Numbered from the stretch's first letter, positions 42,767 to 52,153 are shown. The stretch: DNA of 58,901 nt from Bacteroidota bacterium (GCA_026391735.1 JAPLDL010000014.1:1-58901); one strand, 5' to 3'. The notes: generated by a model not told the origin, from the letters alone. Made by a program: numbers and translations.

Positions 42767-42834
42767 ACCTGAAGGAACCGGCATTGTCATGTTGTTTTGA
42801 TTTTGCATGACGAAAAAGAACTAAATCGCGAAAA

Positions 42835-44106
42835 ATGAAATTTAAACTTATATATCCCCGTTGGGAAAAACTGGAAGGACAAACAATCTTTTACCTTCCT
42901 CCTCATGGACCCGTGGTCATGGCTGCTGCGGTACCTGAGGATATTGAAATTGATTTTACCGATGAAAACGTCGAAGAGCTCATTATTGATGATTCGGCCG
43001 ACCTGGTAGGTATCTCCATGATGCTGACGACCCAGGTTAAACGGGGCTGGGAGATTGCCGACCAGTTTCGTGCCCTGGGCAAGAAAGTTATTTTCGGAGG
43101 GATCTCTACCATGTTGCATGCCGAAGAGACGATGCTGCATGCTGATTCGGTCTTCCTGGGTGAAGTGGAAGGACGTCTTGAACAGGTTTTTGAAGACTTC
43201 AAAAAGAATGACCTTAAGAAGATCTACAACTTTCTGAGCAAGCCTCCCGATATGAGCCTGATCGGCCCGGCGAAGAGGGATATCCTTAAAAAAGACCTGT
43301 ATTACCATAAAGGCTTCAGGATGGTGGATCTTTTCCATGCATCCCGCGGCTGTATATATGACTGCTATCCCTGCGCAGTAAGGTATCTAGGAGGAAGGGG
43401 TTTCCGCCCCCGCCCTATTGACCGCGTGGTTGAGGAACTGTCACAGATGGACAATAACCGTCTTTTCATCGTCGATAATTCACTGGCTCTCGATACCGAA
43501 TGGGAAAAGGAGCTTTTCAAAGCTATGATCCCTCTTAAAAAGAAATGGGTAAGCCATACCATTGAAGATAAAAACGAAGTCCTCGACCTCGCTGCCCAGG
43601 CAGGCGCCTGGTATGTATACCAGGCCGTGTTCGACACTTCTGATTATATCCGTAACCGCGTCAAACAGTACCATGATTATGGAATCGCCGTCGAAGGGAC
43701 TATACTTCTCGGCCTTGACAACCAGACCGAAGACGATATCAAACGACTGATCGATTTCCTACTGGAGATCGACCTTGACCTTGCCGAATTTACGGTACTG
43801 GCGCCATTCCCCCATACCAAGGCATACAGCGATCTTCTGAAACAAAACCGGATATTTGATAAGGACTGGAACCATTATAATGCAGGTAAAGTTGTATACC
43901 AGCCAAAACATATGAGCCCTGAAAGGCTTACCGAACTGTATCATTATGCCTGGGATACATTTTACAAGGACGAACCCCAGACAATGAAAATGTTTAACCT
44001 GATCAACAGGGTTATGGCCAGAGAATTGGCCGACGGGACTTACACTCCGCGCCGACGCGACCTCGCTGATGTGAGCTTCGGGAAAAAAGTAAGCGATGTT
44101 GTTTGA
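42835..44106 (+). CDS. B12-binding radical SAM protein
   Basis: This 423-residue protein has a cobalamin-binding-type N-terminal domain (LVGISMMLTTQV, KKVIFGGISTML, LGEVEG) and radical SAM cysteines C173, C177 and C180 in the somewhat unusual motif RGCIYDCYPC. The N-terminal arrangement resembles the radical SAM half of the fusion at 26100 (VVYGGPYASF, VGEAEG). It is one of five radical SAM domains in the window. Its substrate cannot be told from sequence. Confidence 0.87.
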   Translation: MKFKLIYPRWEKLEGQTIFYLPPHGPVVMAAAVPEDIEIDFTDENVEELIIDDSADLVGISMMLTTQVKRGWEIADQFRALGKKVIFGGISTMLHAEETMLHADSVFLGEVEGRLEQVFEDFKKNDLKKIYNFLSKPPDMSLIGPAKRDILKKDLYYHKGFRMVDLFHASRGCIYDCYPCAVRYLGGRGFRPRPIDRVVEELSQMDNNRLFIVDNSLALDTEWEKELFKAMIPLKKKWVSHTIEDKNEVLDLAAQAGAWYVYQAVFDTSDYIRNRVKQYHDYGIAVEGTILLGLDNQTEDDIKRLIDFLLEIDLDLAEFTVLAPFPHTKAYSDLLKQNRIFDKDWNHYNAGKVVYQPKHMSPERLTELYHYAWDTFYKDEPQTMKMFNLINRVMARELADGTYTPRRRDLADVSFGKKVSDVV

Positions 44107-44133
44107 AAAAATTAAACAATTTAACCTTCTGAT

Positions 44134-44189
44134 TCGTCACCCGTAATTCGTAAATCGTAATTCTTAAATCGTAAATCGTAAATCGTCTC
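44134..44189 (+). repeat. Degenerate 7-bp tandem repeat (8 units) in intergenic gap
   Basis: Eight head-to-tail 7-bp units based on TCGTAAA (TCGTCAC, CCGTAAT, TCGTAAA, TCGTAAT, TCTTAAA, TCGTAAA, TCGTAAA, TCGTCTC) fill most of the 96-bp gap before the small gene at 44203. I see no promoter box or strong hairpin in the gap. Confidence 0.85.
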
Positions 44190-44202
44190 ACGTAAATATC
44201 TT

Positions 44203-44589
44203 ATGGAAACCAATCCTGCCTTTAGTAAATACATGGACCATTATTTCGACTATCTTGGTCATTGGGACAGCCCTTCAAAATGCGGGTTGAAGCTGATTAA
44301 AAGAAAGGATGGGAAAACCCTTGCCATTGCAACAGAGATCTACCGCCAGAACCCAGGTACTCCGGTAACTGAAGTAGTGGAATCACTGGCTGAACAGGTA
44401 CTCAGGACGAGCGGAGAGATTCCTTCAAACTTTATTTTTATTGAACATACCCCCGACCTCGGCAGCAAACTCACCTTTTATGGAGAATCTTTCGACAGGG
44501 TGGAGTTCGACTGGAATGACGAAAGGTTCTCCAACCCGGTCTGGACAAGGCTTACAAAAGAGCAGGTTGACAGCATGATGGAGGAATAA
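44203..44589 (+). CDS. Hypothetical protein
   Basis: I do not recognise this 128-residue soluble protein. It has no signal peptide, membrane helix or cysteine motif. It is acidic at the C-terminus (KEQVDSMMEE) and has a plausible alpha/beta pattern (TLAIATEIY, NFIFIEHTPD, KLTFYGESFDRVEF). The gene lies between a radical SAM gene and a TonB receptor gene. A 7-bp tandem repeat precedes it. Coding potential is supported by length and by tight spacing to the next gene (20 bp). Confidence 0.7.
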   Translation: METNPAFSKYMDHYFDYLGHWDSPSKCGLKLIKRKDGKTLAIATEIYRQNPGTPVTEVVESLAEQVLRTSGEIPSNFIFIEHTPDLGSKLTFYGESFDRVEFDWNDERFSNPVWTRLTKEQVDSMMEE

Positions 44590-44609
44590 AATCTCCTTAT
44601 CTTTACATC

Positions 44610-47000
44610 ATGCCCGTATTGGTTTACAGATATTCTGCATTTTTTCTCTTCTGTTTTTTCTTTGGATTACTGACTGCGGATGAGGTATGTGCTCAGCCTA
44701 TACTGCGGTCATCTGTGAAAGGCATTGTGCTTGATGCTCAAACCATGGAACCCCTGACAGGTGCAAGTATACAGCTGGTCGGCGCAAACCCTCCCCTGGC
44801 CTGCTCTTCCGATGAAACCGGCCGCTTCAGGCTGAAGGGTGTCCCAATTGGCAGCGCAGAACTTAAAGTCAGTTTTATCGGGTACGCCACCCTGATATCT
44901 GATCCCCTGGTGATCAGCAGTGGAAAAGAAGCCGATATTACAGTTTACCTCAAGCAAACCGGGATCAATGGAAAGGAAGTGGAAGTAAAAGGCGAATACA
45001 GGAAAGGGGAAACACTGAACAGGATGGCCTCCGTAAGCATTCGTCCTTTTAGTGTGGATGAAACTTTCAGGTTTCCAGGCACATACAACGACCCTGCAAG
45101 GATGGCACAGAACTTTGCCGGGGTCACCTCGGGCATTGACAACAGGAACGATATTATTGTCCGCGGCAACTCCCCTGCAGGACTGCAATGGAGGATCGAT
45201 GATATGGAGATCCCGAACCCCAACCATTTCGCTGCTGTTGGCACTACCGGCGGACCTGTAACTGTTCTGAACGATAACCTTCTTACTAATTCAGACTTCC
45301 TCACTGGCTCATTCCCTGCTCAGTACGGCAATACCACTGCAGGTGTTTTTGATCTCAGGATGAAAACCGGGAACAGCAGCCGGCATGAATTCTGGTTTGG
45401 GGCCGGATGGAATGGCCTTGAATTCGGCTCCGAAGGACCTTTTTCAGAAAAAAGCTCCGCCTCCTATATTTTTTCATACCGGATATCCATGCTCCAGCTG
45501 TTAAGTTATACGGGGATTAAAATGGATGTGGTACCCCAATACCAGGACCTTAGTTTCAAATTGACGATACCTTTGAAAAGAGCAGGTATACTAAACATCA
45601 CGGGTATGGGCGGACTGAGTTATATCCAGCTTTTCGACAGCCGCAAGGACCAACAGGATTGGATGTTCCCCGATTACGGTGAGAATCTTGCCAATGGATC
45701 TAACCTCGGGGTTTTGGGACTGACACATCAGGCGACATTAAAACCCGGATTACGGATGAAAACCATGCTTTATGCTGTTGGTTCGCTTGTGTATACCCAG
45801 ATCGATACGTTCTCAAATGTCGCAAGAACGCCTTCCCCCTGGGCCGGTGAAAGAAGCTCCGAAGTGAAGCTGGCATTCTCTTCAAGGATCTATAAAAAGT
45901 TTTCAGCTGTGAGTTCCCTTGAATCGGGCTTCAGTTACGATCATTTTTTCATGCACTTTGCCGACAGCATGATGTACAAAAGCAACTTTGAAGTTCATAC
46001 AGGAACAAAGGAACAGATGGATTTCCTAAGGGCATACACCCAGTGGAGCAGTAGCCTTTTCGCCCCGGTCGAGCTTAAAGCCGGGATTTACGGGTCCTGG
46101 CTCCCGATGAATAACTCCTGGGCTGTTGAACCAAGGATTGGCCTGGACTGGAAGGTGTCTGACATGCATACCTTAAACTTCGGTGCGGGAATGTACAGCC
46201 AGATGCCTCCTCATGTGGTGTATTTCCAAATTGACAGGCTGCCCGCTGGATCGCTGACCCAGCCGAACAGGAACCTTGATTTTATCAGATCGCTGCAATC
46301 AGCCCTTTCATATGATTTTAAACCATCAGGAATTCTCCACCTGAAAACCGAAATATACTACCAGTACCTTTACGATCTGCCTGTTAAATCTTCGATTCCC
46401 CAGTATTCGCTTATCAATGAAGGCCACGATTTCTTCCTGAACAGGCAATACTCCGACAGCCTGATCAGTAAAGGAACCGGATCCAATTACGGCATTGAGT
46501 TTACCTTTGAGAGGTATTACAATAAACAATACTACTTCCTGTTCACAGCCTCGGTTTATAATTCAACCTATACTGCTTACGATAATGTGAGAAGGAATTC
46601 TGCATTCGGGGTTAATTACGTTCTGAATGCTGTTGGCGGATATGATTTCGTTGTCGGGAAGCGTAAATGGGGGATCCTCTCCCTCGGCCTCAGGGCTACA
46701 TATGCAGGGGGGAATCCTTATGTTCCCTTTGATGTGGCTGCAACCGTGGCCTCGGGTGAGACCATGATGGACTGGCCTGCTTCATTTAGTGTGAGATACC
46801 CTGATTACAAGCGTGCATCCCTTAGATTCGGCCTTAAAAGGAATCTTCCGGGCTACAATATCGAGTTTATTATGGACATGCAGTACCGTACAAACTATAC
46901 TAATGTGTATCTTCAGCGGATCGATCCGAAAACAGGTGAGATCCGGGACTTTTTCGCGATGGGCTTTTTCCCGATGGTGACCTGGAGAATACAGTTTTAA
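44610..47000 (+). CDS. TonB-dependent receptor with carboxypeptidase-regulatory-like domain
   Basis: This outer-membrane receptor of 796 residues has a signal peptide to about residue 28 (VCAQ), a CarbopepD_reg-like domain (about 37-118, VKGIVLDAQTMEPLTGASI), a plug domain (about 150-260, NDIIVRGNSPAGLQWRIDD) and a long beta-barrel ending with aromatic F796 (WRIQF). No SusD gene follows, so it is not a classical polysaccharide-utilisation pair. Within the cluster it might import a precursor or cofactor such as cobalamin for the many radical SAM enzymes, but this is speculation. Confidence 0.9.
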   Translation: MPVLVYRYSAFFLFCFFFGLLTADEVCAQPILRSSVKGIVLDAQTMEPLTGASIQLVGANPPLACSSDETGRFRLKGVPIGSAELKVSFIGYATLISDPLVISSGKEADITVYLKQTGINGKEVEVKGEYRKGETLNRMASVSIRPFSVDETFRFPGTYNDPARMAQNFAGVTSGIDNRNDIIVRGNSPAGLQWRIDDMEIPNPNHFAAVGTTGGPVTVLNDNLLTNSDFLTGSFPAQYGNTTAGVFDLRMKTGNSSRHEFWFGAGWNGLEFGSEGPFSEKSSASYIFSYRISMLQLLSYTGIKMDVVPQYQDLSFKLTIPLKRAGILNITGMGGLSYIQLFDSRKDQQDWMFPDYGENLANGSNLGVLGLTHQATLKPGLRMKTMLYAVGSLVYTQIDTFSNVARTPSPWAGERSSEVKLAFSSRIYKKFSAVSSLESGFSYDHFFMHFADSMMYKSNFEVHTGTKEQMDFLRAYTQWSSSLFAPVELKAGIYGSWLPMNNSWAVEPRIGLDWKVSDMHTLNFGAGMYSQMPPHVVYFQIDRLPAGSLTQPNRNLDFIRSLQSALSYDFKPSGILHLKTEIYYQYLYDLPVKSSIPQYSLINEGHDFFLNRQYSDSLISKGTGSNYGIEFTFERYYNKQYYFLFTASVYNSTYTAYDNVRRNSAFGVNYVLNAVGGYDFVVGKRKWGILSLGLRATYAGGNPYVPFDVAATVASGETMMDWPASFSVRYPDYKRASLRFGLKRNLPGYNIEFIMDMQYRTNYTNVYLQRIDPKTGEIRDFFAMGFFPMVTWRIQF

Positions 47001-47008
47001 ACCTGGAA

Positions 47009-48103
47009 ATGATGAACAAAATTCAAAAATTACCGCCTTACAGACTTGTGCAAACACTTGGCAACTTCAGGGCTTTGATTCTGAAACTTCACAGGAGCCT
47101 GTTCCCCGGATCAGTCGTTCTGTATGAGCAATTCCAGTCTTTCTGGATGCTCCAGCCCCTGTATATTGCCGCAGAACTGAATATTGCAGGCTTATTGAGA
47201 GAAAAGCCGCTCACAGCAGCGGAACTTGCAATCAGAACCGGTACGGACCCTGAAGCTTTATACAGGGTTCTGAGAGCACTCTCATCTTCCGGGATATTTA
47301 AAGAATCGGACGCAAGGTTATTCAAACTCAACTCCCGCTCCAGAGCCCTGCTTGATGGCGAAGGCAGTATGAGAAATATGATCATTCACCACCTGGGAGC
47401 CGTCAACTGGTCGGCTGCAGGGAACCTTATGCACACAGTTAAAACGGGTGAAAATGCCTTTAGCGCTTTGTTTGGATCGGATATCTACCCCTACCTTCAG
47501 CAGAACCATGAAGAAATGCAGAAATTTGAAAAGTCAATGTCTGACCTTTCTGCTTTGGCTCTGGAACCAATGATTTCCCGGTATGATTTTTCAGGTTTTA
47601 AAACCATTGCCGATATTGGTGGCGGCGAAGGTTTTTTGCTTTCCGCGATTCTTAACATTGTTGCGGGGGCGAAAGGGATTTTGTTTGATCTTCCCGAGAA
47701 CTCAGGGAAAGCCAAGGAATTCATCAGTTCAAGGGGTTTGAGCGAAAAAATATTTTTTCAGGCAGGTAGTTTTCTTGAACCATTCAGCCTTGAAGCCGAT
47801 CTGTATATCATGAAGAATGTCCTCCACAACTGGAATGATGCTTTGTGCAGCAGGATACTTGAAAACCTTGGAAAAACCGTGTCCTCAGGAGCAAAACTTC
47901 TGATCCTGGAAATGGTAGTGCCCGGGCCTTCTGTCCCATCTTACGCAAAACTGGTTGACATCCAAATGCTCGCGACCATGCCAGGTGGAAAAGAACGGAC
48001 AAAGCAGGAATTTGAAGTCCTGCTCAGGCAATCCGGTTTCAGACTAAACCGGGTCATTCCGACCATAGCCCCCCTGGCCATCCTGGAAACAGTCAGAGAA
48101 TAA
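47009..48103 (+). CDS. SAM-dependent O-methyltransferase (acetylserotonin/COMT type)
   Basis: This 364-residue class I methyltransferase has an N-terminal winged-helix dimerisation domain (LTAAELAIRTGTDPEALYRVLRAL-like region, about 67-92), the SAM motif ADIGGGEG (201-208) and catalytic base H273 in VLHNWND. Enzymes of this family methylate phenolic hydroxyls. The aryl head group derived from 4-coumarate is an obvious candidate substrate. It lies 8 bp after the TonB receptor gene and just upstream of the broken ABC permease gene. Confidence 0.9.
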   Translation: MMNKIQKLPPYRLVQTLGNFRALILKLHRSLFPGSVVLYEQFQSFWMLQPLYIAAELNIAGLLREKPLTAAELAIRTGTDPEALYRVLRALSSSGIFKESDARLFKLNSRSRALLDGEGSMRNMIIHHLGAVNWSAAGNLMHTVKTGENAFSALFGSDIYPYLQQNHEEMQKFEKSMSDLSALALEPMISRYDFSGFKTIADIGGGEGFLLSAILNIVAGAKGILFDLPENSGKAKEFISSRGLSEKIFFQAGSFLEPFSLEADLYIMKNVLHNWNDALCSRILENLGKTVSSGAKLLILEMVVPGPSVPSYAKLVDIQMLATMPGGKERTKQEFEVLLRQSGFRLNRVIPTIAPLAILETVRE

Positions 48104-48105
48104 TT

Positions 48106-48113
48106 TACCTTTG
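48106..48113 (+). promoter_or_regulatory. -7 box immediately upstream of the broken ABC permease
   Basis: TACCTTTG matches TAnnTTTG and ends 4 bp before the ATG at 48118, so a transcript from it would be nearly leaderless. It could start a sub-operon for the permease-HTH-BtrH_N module. Confidence 0.4.
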
Positions 48114-48117
48114 CAGG

Positions 48118-49327
48118 ATGAACAAACTGCTTTTTTCAGCAAAAAAAGAAATACTGATCATACTCCGTGATATGCCCGGTTTGCTTATACTTTTCCTGAT
48201 GCCTGTTTTACTGATGACAGTAGTCATCATGGCACAGGAATACACCCTGAAGAACCAGCTTGGAAAAACAAAGCTGCTGTTTATTGACGACAGTCATTCG
48301 ACATTTACAAAATCTCTCAGGGAGGATCTTGTCTCCAGCGGGTTCTTTGAAGCGGATACCCTGTTTGGAGGTAAACTGATAACGAAACAAAATGCGAGCG
48401 GGATTATCGGATGCGAGCGGGATTATCGGTTCAGGGAGATTCCCGCTTGGACTTTATATAGGCCGTGGTGACTCTGCCATCGAAATTATATCCGATCCTG
48501 CACTTTCGGGGCCTTATCGTGCAAACCTTATCACTCCCCTGAAATACCTTATAAAAGGGACCCAAACAAAGAATATTGTTAATAACATGCTTGCCTTCTC
48601 GGCGGGTGACATGAAACCACTGATCGATAAAACAATAGAAGAAGCTGCCGGCAAATTACCAAAGGTCAGTGAAACCTGGGCTGGCACAGAAACTCAGGAA
48701 ATAAAGCCTACTGCAATTCAAAATATAGTTCCGGGATTCATCCTTTTTGCCATGTTCTTTATCGTTATTCCTCTGGCTGCAAGTATTATCAGTGAAAAGA
48801 ACGAAGGGGCATTCCAGAGGCTTCGGACCCTTCCCGTAGGTTTTGGAGTCGTTCTCGGGGCAAAAGTCCTGGTTTATTTTATCGTTTGTCTGGTCCAGTT
48901 CCTGCTGATGATGCTGGTTGGATTATGGGTATTCCCTGATTTCCTGGGATTGCCTCAGCTCCAGGTAGGGAACAATGTGGCAGCGATCCTGTTCGCGACA
49001 GCAGCAGCTTCCCTTGCAGCTATCGGTTTTGGAATCCTGGTTGGTTCAGCTTCCGGGACCATGGCCCAGGCGTCCCTCTTCGGGTCAGTAATGGTCGTGC
49101 TTCTAGGAGTAATAAGCGGAACATTCCTGCCGGTTCACGTAATGCCGAAGCTTATACAGGGACTGAGTCTTATTTCTCCCATGCGCTGGGGAATTGATAA
49201 TTACCTGGACGTATTTATCCGGGGAGGAGGAATATTGACCATTTTACCACGGAGCCTGCTGCTCTTTGCCTTTTTCATTTTTGCAATGATCAGCAGCATT
49301 TATATTTTTGCAGTAAGAAAAGCTTAA
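48118..49327 (+). pseudogene. ABC-2 type permease, frameshifted by a 19-bp tandem duplication
   Basis: The first frame (48118-48471) gives the N-terminal helix and start of the extracytoplasmic domain, then runs out of frame. The second frame (to 49327) gives the rest, including LFAMFFIVIPLAASII and five to six membrane helices. A perfect direct repeat of 19 bp at 48392-48410 and 48411-48429 causes the shift. With a single copy, the frame joins as NASGIIGSGRFPLGLY and the protein would be 396 residues, similar to the 433-residue paralogue at 12113. No ATPase gene is adjacent. It precedes the third HTH-like/BtrH_N pair. Confidence 0.9.
48392..48429 (+). repeat. Perfect 19-bp tandem duplication inside the permease gene
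   Basis: Two adjacent identical copies of ATGCGAGCGGGATTATCGG are present. Because 19 is not a multiple of three, the extra copy shifts the frame. Losing one copy restores the permease exactly. Confidence 0.97.
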
Positions 49328-49347
49328 TTTATACGCAGGCAGATCCT

Positions 49348-49743
49348 ATGAAAGAAAAAGACGGGTATTCGGATTGCCCTGAACAACAGGTTATACTGTA
49401 TGTTGAAAAAGAAGACGGAAAGTACGGTGCAATGCAGACAGGCTCCTATATTTCGGCTAACTATATTGATGATTTTTTTTTCAAACGGGGTAATCTTGAA
49501 AAAACTTTGCAGGAAAAAATTGAACGGGGAGAGATCAATGCAATTGAATATTACAGGGTACTGGAAGAGCTTACTGTTTCGGAACTCGCATCCCGCGCCG
49601 GAATGATGAAATGGACTGTAAAGAGGCATCTTAAACCCGGAAATTTTAATAAGATCAGGGAAGCTTCATTAAAAAAATATTCTGAAGTGTTTAATGTCCC
49701 CATTGAGGAAATTGCGGGGAGGCAGTCAGGAAACAGAAAATAG
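49348..49743 (+). CDS. Small HTH-like protein paired with BtrH_N protein, copy 3
   Basis: This 131-residue protein is the clearest helix-turn-helix of the three copies. TVSELASRAGMMKWTVKRHL looks like helices 2-3 of an XRE/Cro domain, followed by KPGNFNKI and SLKKYSEVFNVPIEEI. The N-terminal half (ILYVEKEDGKYG, FFFKRGNLEKTL) is less similar to copies 1 and 2. It directly follows the broken permease and ends 4 bp before the BtrH_N ATG. It may be a regulator or an adapter for its partner, as for the other copies. Confidence 0.77.
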   Translation: MKEKDGYSDCPEQQVILYVEKEDGKYGAMQTGSYISANYIDDFFFKRGNLEKTLQEKIERGEINAIEYYRVLEELTVSELASRAGMMKWTVKRHLKPGNFNKIREASLKKYSEVFNVPIEEIAGRQSGNRK

Positions 49744-49747
49744 TGTA

Positions 49748-50755
49748 ATGATCATAGAGGATTATCATCATAAAATGGCAGCCCACTGCGAATCGGGCTC
49801 GATTACTTCCCTGCTTAACCATGCCGGGATGACTATCACCGAACCGATGGTATTCGGGATCTCCAGCGGGATCTTCTTCGGGTATTTTCATAAAATGAAA
49901 TCCTTTGCCTTTCCGACCTTTATTGTCAGGAATAAGCCAGGTCAGATGAGAAAAAACCTGCACAAGAGAACCGGGGTCAGGTTTTACTCAAAAGACTTCA
50001 GAAATATCGACTCAGGCCAGATAGCCCTGGATAACCTTGTTCTGAGCGGCATACCGACCGCGACTCAGGTTGATATGTTTTACCTGGATTACGTACCTTC
50101 ATGGGAACGTGTTCATATTAATGTTCACTTTCTGGTGGTCATTGGAAAAGAGGATGATCTGTATAAAGTTAGTGACAGCTACTTTCCCAATGTAGTCGAT
50201 TTACCTGTTGGTTCGATGAATAAAGCGAGGTTTGCCCAGGGAAGCATGTCACCCAAAGGCTTTCTTTTTTATCCTGAGTTCGTCCCCCCGTCATTTGATT
50301 ACGAAAAGGCCATCCGCAAAGGAATAAAAAAAGCCTGTTTTAATATGCTTTGCATCCCGATTCCCTTCCTTGGTATCAAAGGGATCAGGCTGTTCGCAAA
50401 GAAAATCACTGATTGGCCTTCAATGGCAAGGGATACCGAACATCTTTCACACGAAGTCATGAAGATCAATATCCTTCTGGAGGACCAGGGAACAGGCGGC
50501 GCAGGGTTCAGGTTTATGTATGCAACTTTCCTTCAGCAGGCATCGGAGATGATCAATAAACCTGAGCTGAAGGCGCTTGCCAGGGAGCTTATGGAAATTG
50601 GAGACGGATGGAGGGAATTTTCCCTCTTTGCGGCCAGGATAGGCAAAAATCGTGATCTTGGACCGGATAAGTTCAAACAGATGAGCGAGCTTCTTTATCA
50701 AAGGGCGGACAAGGAAGAAGATTTTTTTAAACGATTGTCAAAAACCATCAAATAA
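49748..50755 (+). CDS. BtrH_N-domain protein, putative ACP-dependent acyltransferase, copy 3
   Basis: This 335-residue paralogue of the proteins at 8841 and 10317 has HHKMAAHCESGSITSLL with C14, TEPMVFGISSGIFFGY, NVHFLVVIG with H127, and VSDSY with D143, so the proposed triad is kept. I chose the ATG at 49748 because it aligns with the starts of the other two copies; an upstream start at 49694 would overlap the HTH-like gene. It is followed after 10 bp by an ACP, which strengthens the idea that these proteins act on ACP-bound acyl groups. Confidence 0.82.
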   Translation: MIIEDYHHKMAAHCESGSITSLLNHAGMTITEPMVFGISSGIFFGYFHKMKSFAFPTFIVRNKPGQMRKNLHKRTGVRFYSKDFRNIDSGQIALDNLVLSGIPTATQVDMFYLDYVPSWERVHINVHFLVVIGKEDDLYKVSDSYFPNVVDLPVGSMNKARFAQGSMSPKGFLFYPEFVPPSFDYEKAIRKGIKKACFNMLCIPIPFLGIKGIRLFAKKITDWPSMARDTEHLSHEVMKINILLEDQGTGGAGFRFMYATFLQQASEMINKPELKALARELMEIGDGWREFSLFAARIGKNRDLGPDKFKQMSELLYQRADKEEDFFKRLSKTIK

Positions 50756-50765
50756 ATCAAACTAC

Positions 50766-51050
50766 ATGAGCCAGGTACCGACGGTAGAACTGAAGACTGA
50801 GATTAAAAACCTCATAATGGAAACACTCGGAATATCAGGGATAACACCTGATGAGATTGATGATGAAGAACCCTTGTTCGGGGGAGGAAATGCCCTGACC
50901 CTGGACTCTGTAGATGCGTTGGAGATCATCATGGCTATACAACGCAAATATAAGCTTAGAATAGCCGATCAGAACCTGGCGCGTTCTGTTATAAAGTCTA
51001 TAAACAGCATTGCCGAATTTCTAGTTACAGAGCAGGAAAAGCAGTCTTAA
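50766..51050 (+). CDS. Acyl carrier protein
   Basis: This 94-residue ACP has the motif LTLDSVDALEII (Ser48 for phosphopantetheine). It is closest in pattern to the ACP at 15670 (DPLFGEGLGLDSIDALE versus EPLFGGGNALTLDSVDALE). It lies between a BtrH_N gene and a sulfotransferase gene and is probably the donor for one of them. Confidence 0.93.
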   Translation: MSQVPTVELKTEIKNLIMETLGISGITPDEIDDEEPLFGGGNALTLDSVDALEIIMAIQRKYKLRIADQNLARSVIKSINSIAEFLVTEQEKQS

Positions 51051-51062
51051 TACATCTGATCC

Positions 51063-52145
51063 TTGAAGCATTCTTACCTGACTGCCGGGATGACTTTCGG
51101 CCACCTTTCCAGCTTCCTTTCGAGGAATAAAATCAGCTTTGATCCCAAGACCCTGGGGAGAATCCTTTTTTTATTGCAGAGTTCAGCCTGGTCAAGCCTT
51201 TTTGCATCAGTCGAAAATTTGCGGTTCAGTCATCTTATTAAGCAGAGACCGTGTCCAACTGATCCTGTATTCATTATCGGGCACTGGCGAACCGGGACTA
51301 CATTGCTTTTTAAACTGCTTAGCCTTGATAAGCAGTTTACTGCCCCTACCCTTTTCCAGGTTGCTGAACCTGACAGCCTTCTTACATCCCATGCCTATTA
51401 CAAACCTATAATGAAAGCCCTGGTAAAAGAAACAAGGCCTATGGATAATGTAAAAATAGGGATGGATGAACCCCAGGAGGACGAATACGCGATTTTCAGG
51501 CTCACAGGTTCCTCTCCTTTTGAACATCTGATCTTTCCCAATAGCGGGCATTATTTTGTTGAAGAATGGGCCGGCAAAGAAACTTCTTCAAAAGCTGATG
51601 AAATCCTGAAATCAAAACTGAAATCATTTTATTCAAAACTCACCTATCAGCATCAGGGGATTATTCTTTCCAAAAACCCTTTCCATTCCTTGAGGATCAG
51701 TATCCTGCTGGAAGCTTTTCCGCAGGCCAGGTTTATTCATATGCACCGGCATCCGTTTGCAGTAGTCCCTTCAACTGTAAATATGTGGGAAATACTTCAA
51801 AAGGAGAATTCGCTCAGCGGAAATGTTCATAAATATAGTATTGAAGAAATTTGCAGGGTCATTAAACTCATGAACGACAGGATACATCATGCCGCAGATT
51901 CAATACCGTCAGGTTCTTATACAGAAGCACGGTTTGAGGACCTGGAAAAGGACCCGTTCGGTACTGTAAAGAAAATTTACTCAGACTTAGAACTTGAATT
52001 CCCTGATCAACAGGAAAGAAAAATTAACGAATTCATGTCGGTTAATAACAATTTCAGGAAAAACTGCTTTTTATTACCTGCGGATGACAAGATGTTAATC
52101 CTTGCTGAACTAAAAGACTACATGAGAAAATACTCCTATTCCTGA
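51063..52145 (+). CDS. Sulfotransferase family protein
   Basis: This 360-residue protein has the PAPS 5'-phosphosulfate-binding loop GHWRTGTTLLF (73-83) and a 3'-phosphate region FIHMHRHPFAVVPST near residue 223, both typical of the sulfotransferase superfamily. The start is TTG at 51063; the next in-frame ATG is residue 10. Transfer of sulfate to a phenol or hydroxyl of the pigment is the straightforward inference. I do not know of sulfotransferases in characterised flexirubin clusters. It is adjacent to an ACP, so it might act on a carrier-bound chain. Confidence 0.87.
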   Translation: MKHSYLTAGMTFGHLSSFLSRNKISFDPKTLGRILFLLQSSAWSSLFASVENLRFSHLIKQRPCPTDPVFIIGHWRTGTTLLFKLLSLDKQFTAPTLFQVAEPDSLLTSHAYYKPIMKALVKETRPMDNVKIGMDEPQEDEYAIFRLTGSSPFEHLIFPNSGHYFVEEWAGKETSSKADEILKSKLKSFYSKLTYQHQGIILSKNPFHSLRISILLEAFPQARFIHMHRHPFAVVPSTVNMWEILQKENSLSGNVHKYSIEEICRVIKLMNDRIHHAADSIPSGSYTEARFEDLEKDPFGTVKKIYSDLELEFPDQQERKINEFMSVNNNFRKNCFLLPADDKMLILAELKDYMRKYSYS

Positions 52146-52153
52146 TACATTTG

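Noticed and set aside
44134..44189. CRISPR array
   Set aside because: The units are only 7 bp, degenerate and without spacers, and no cas genes are present.
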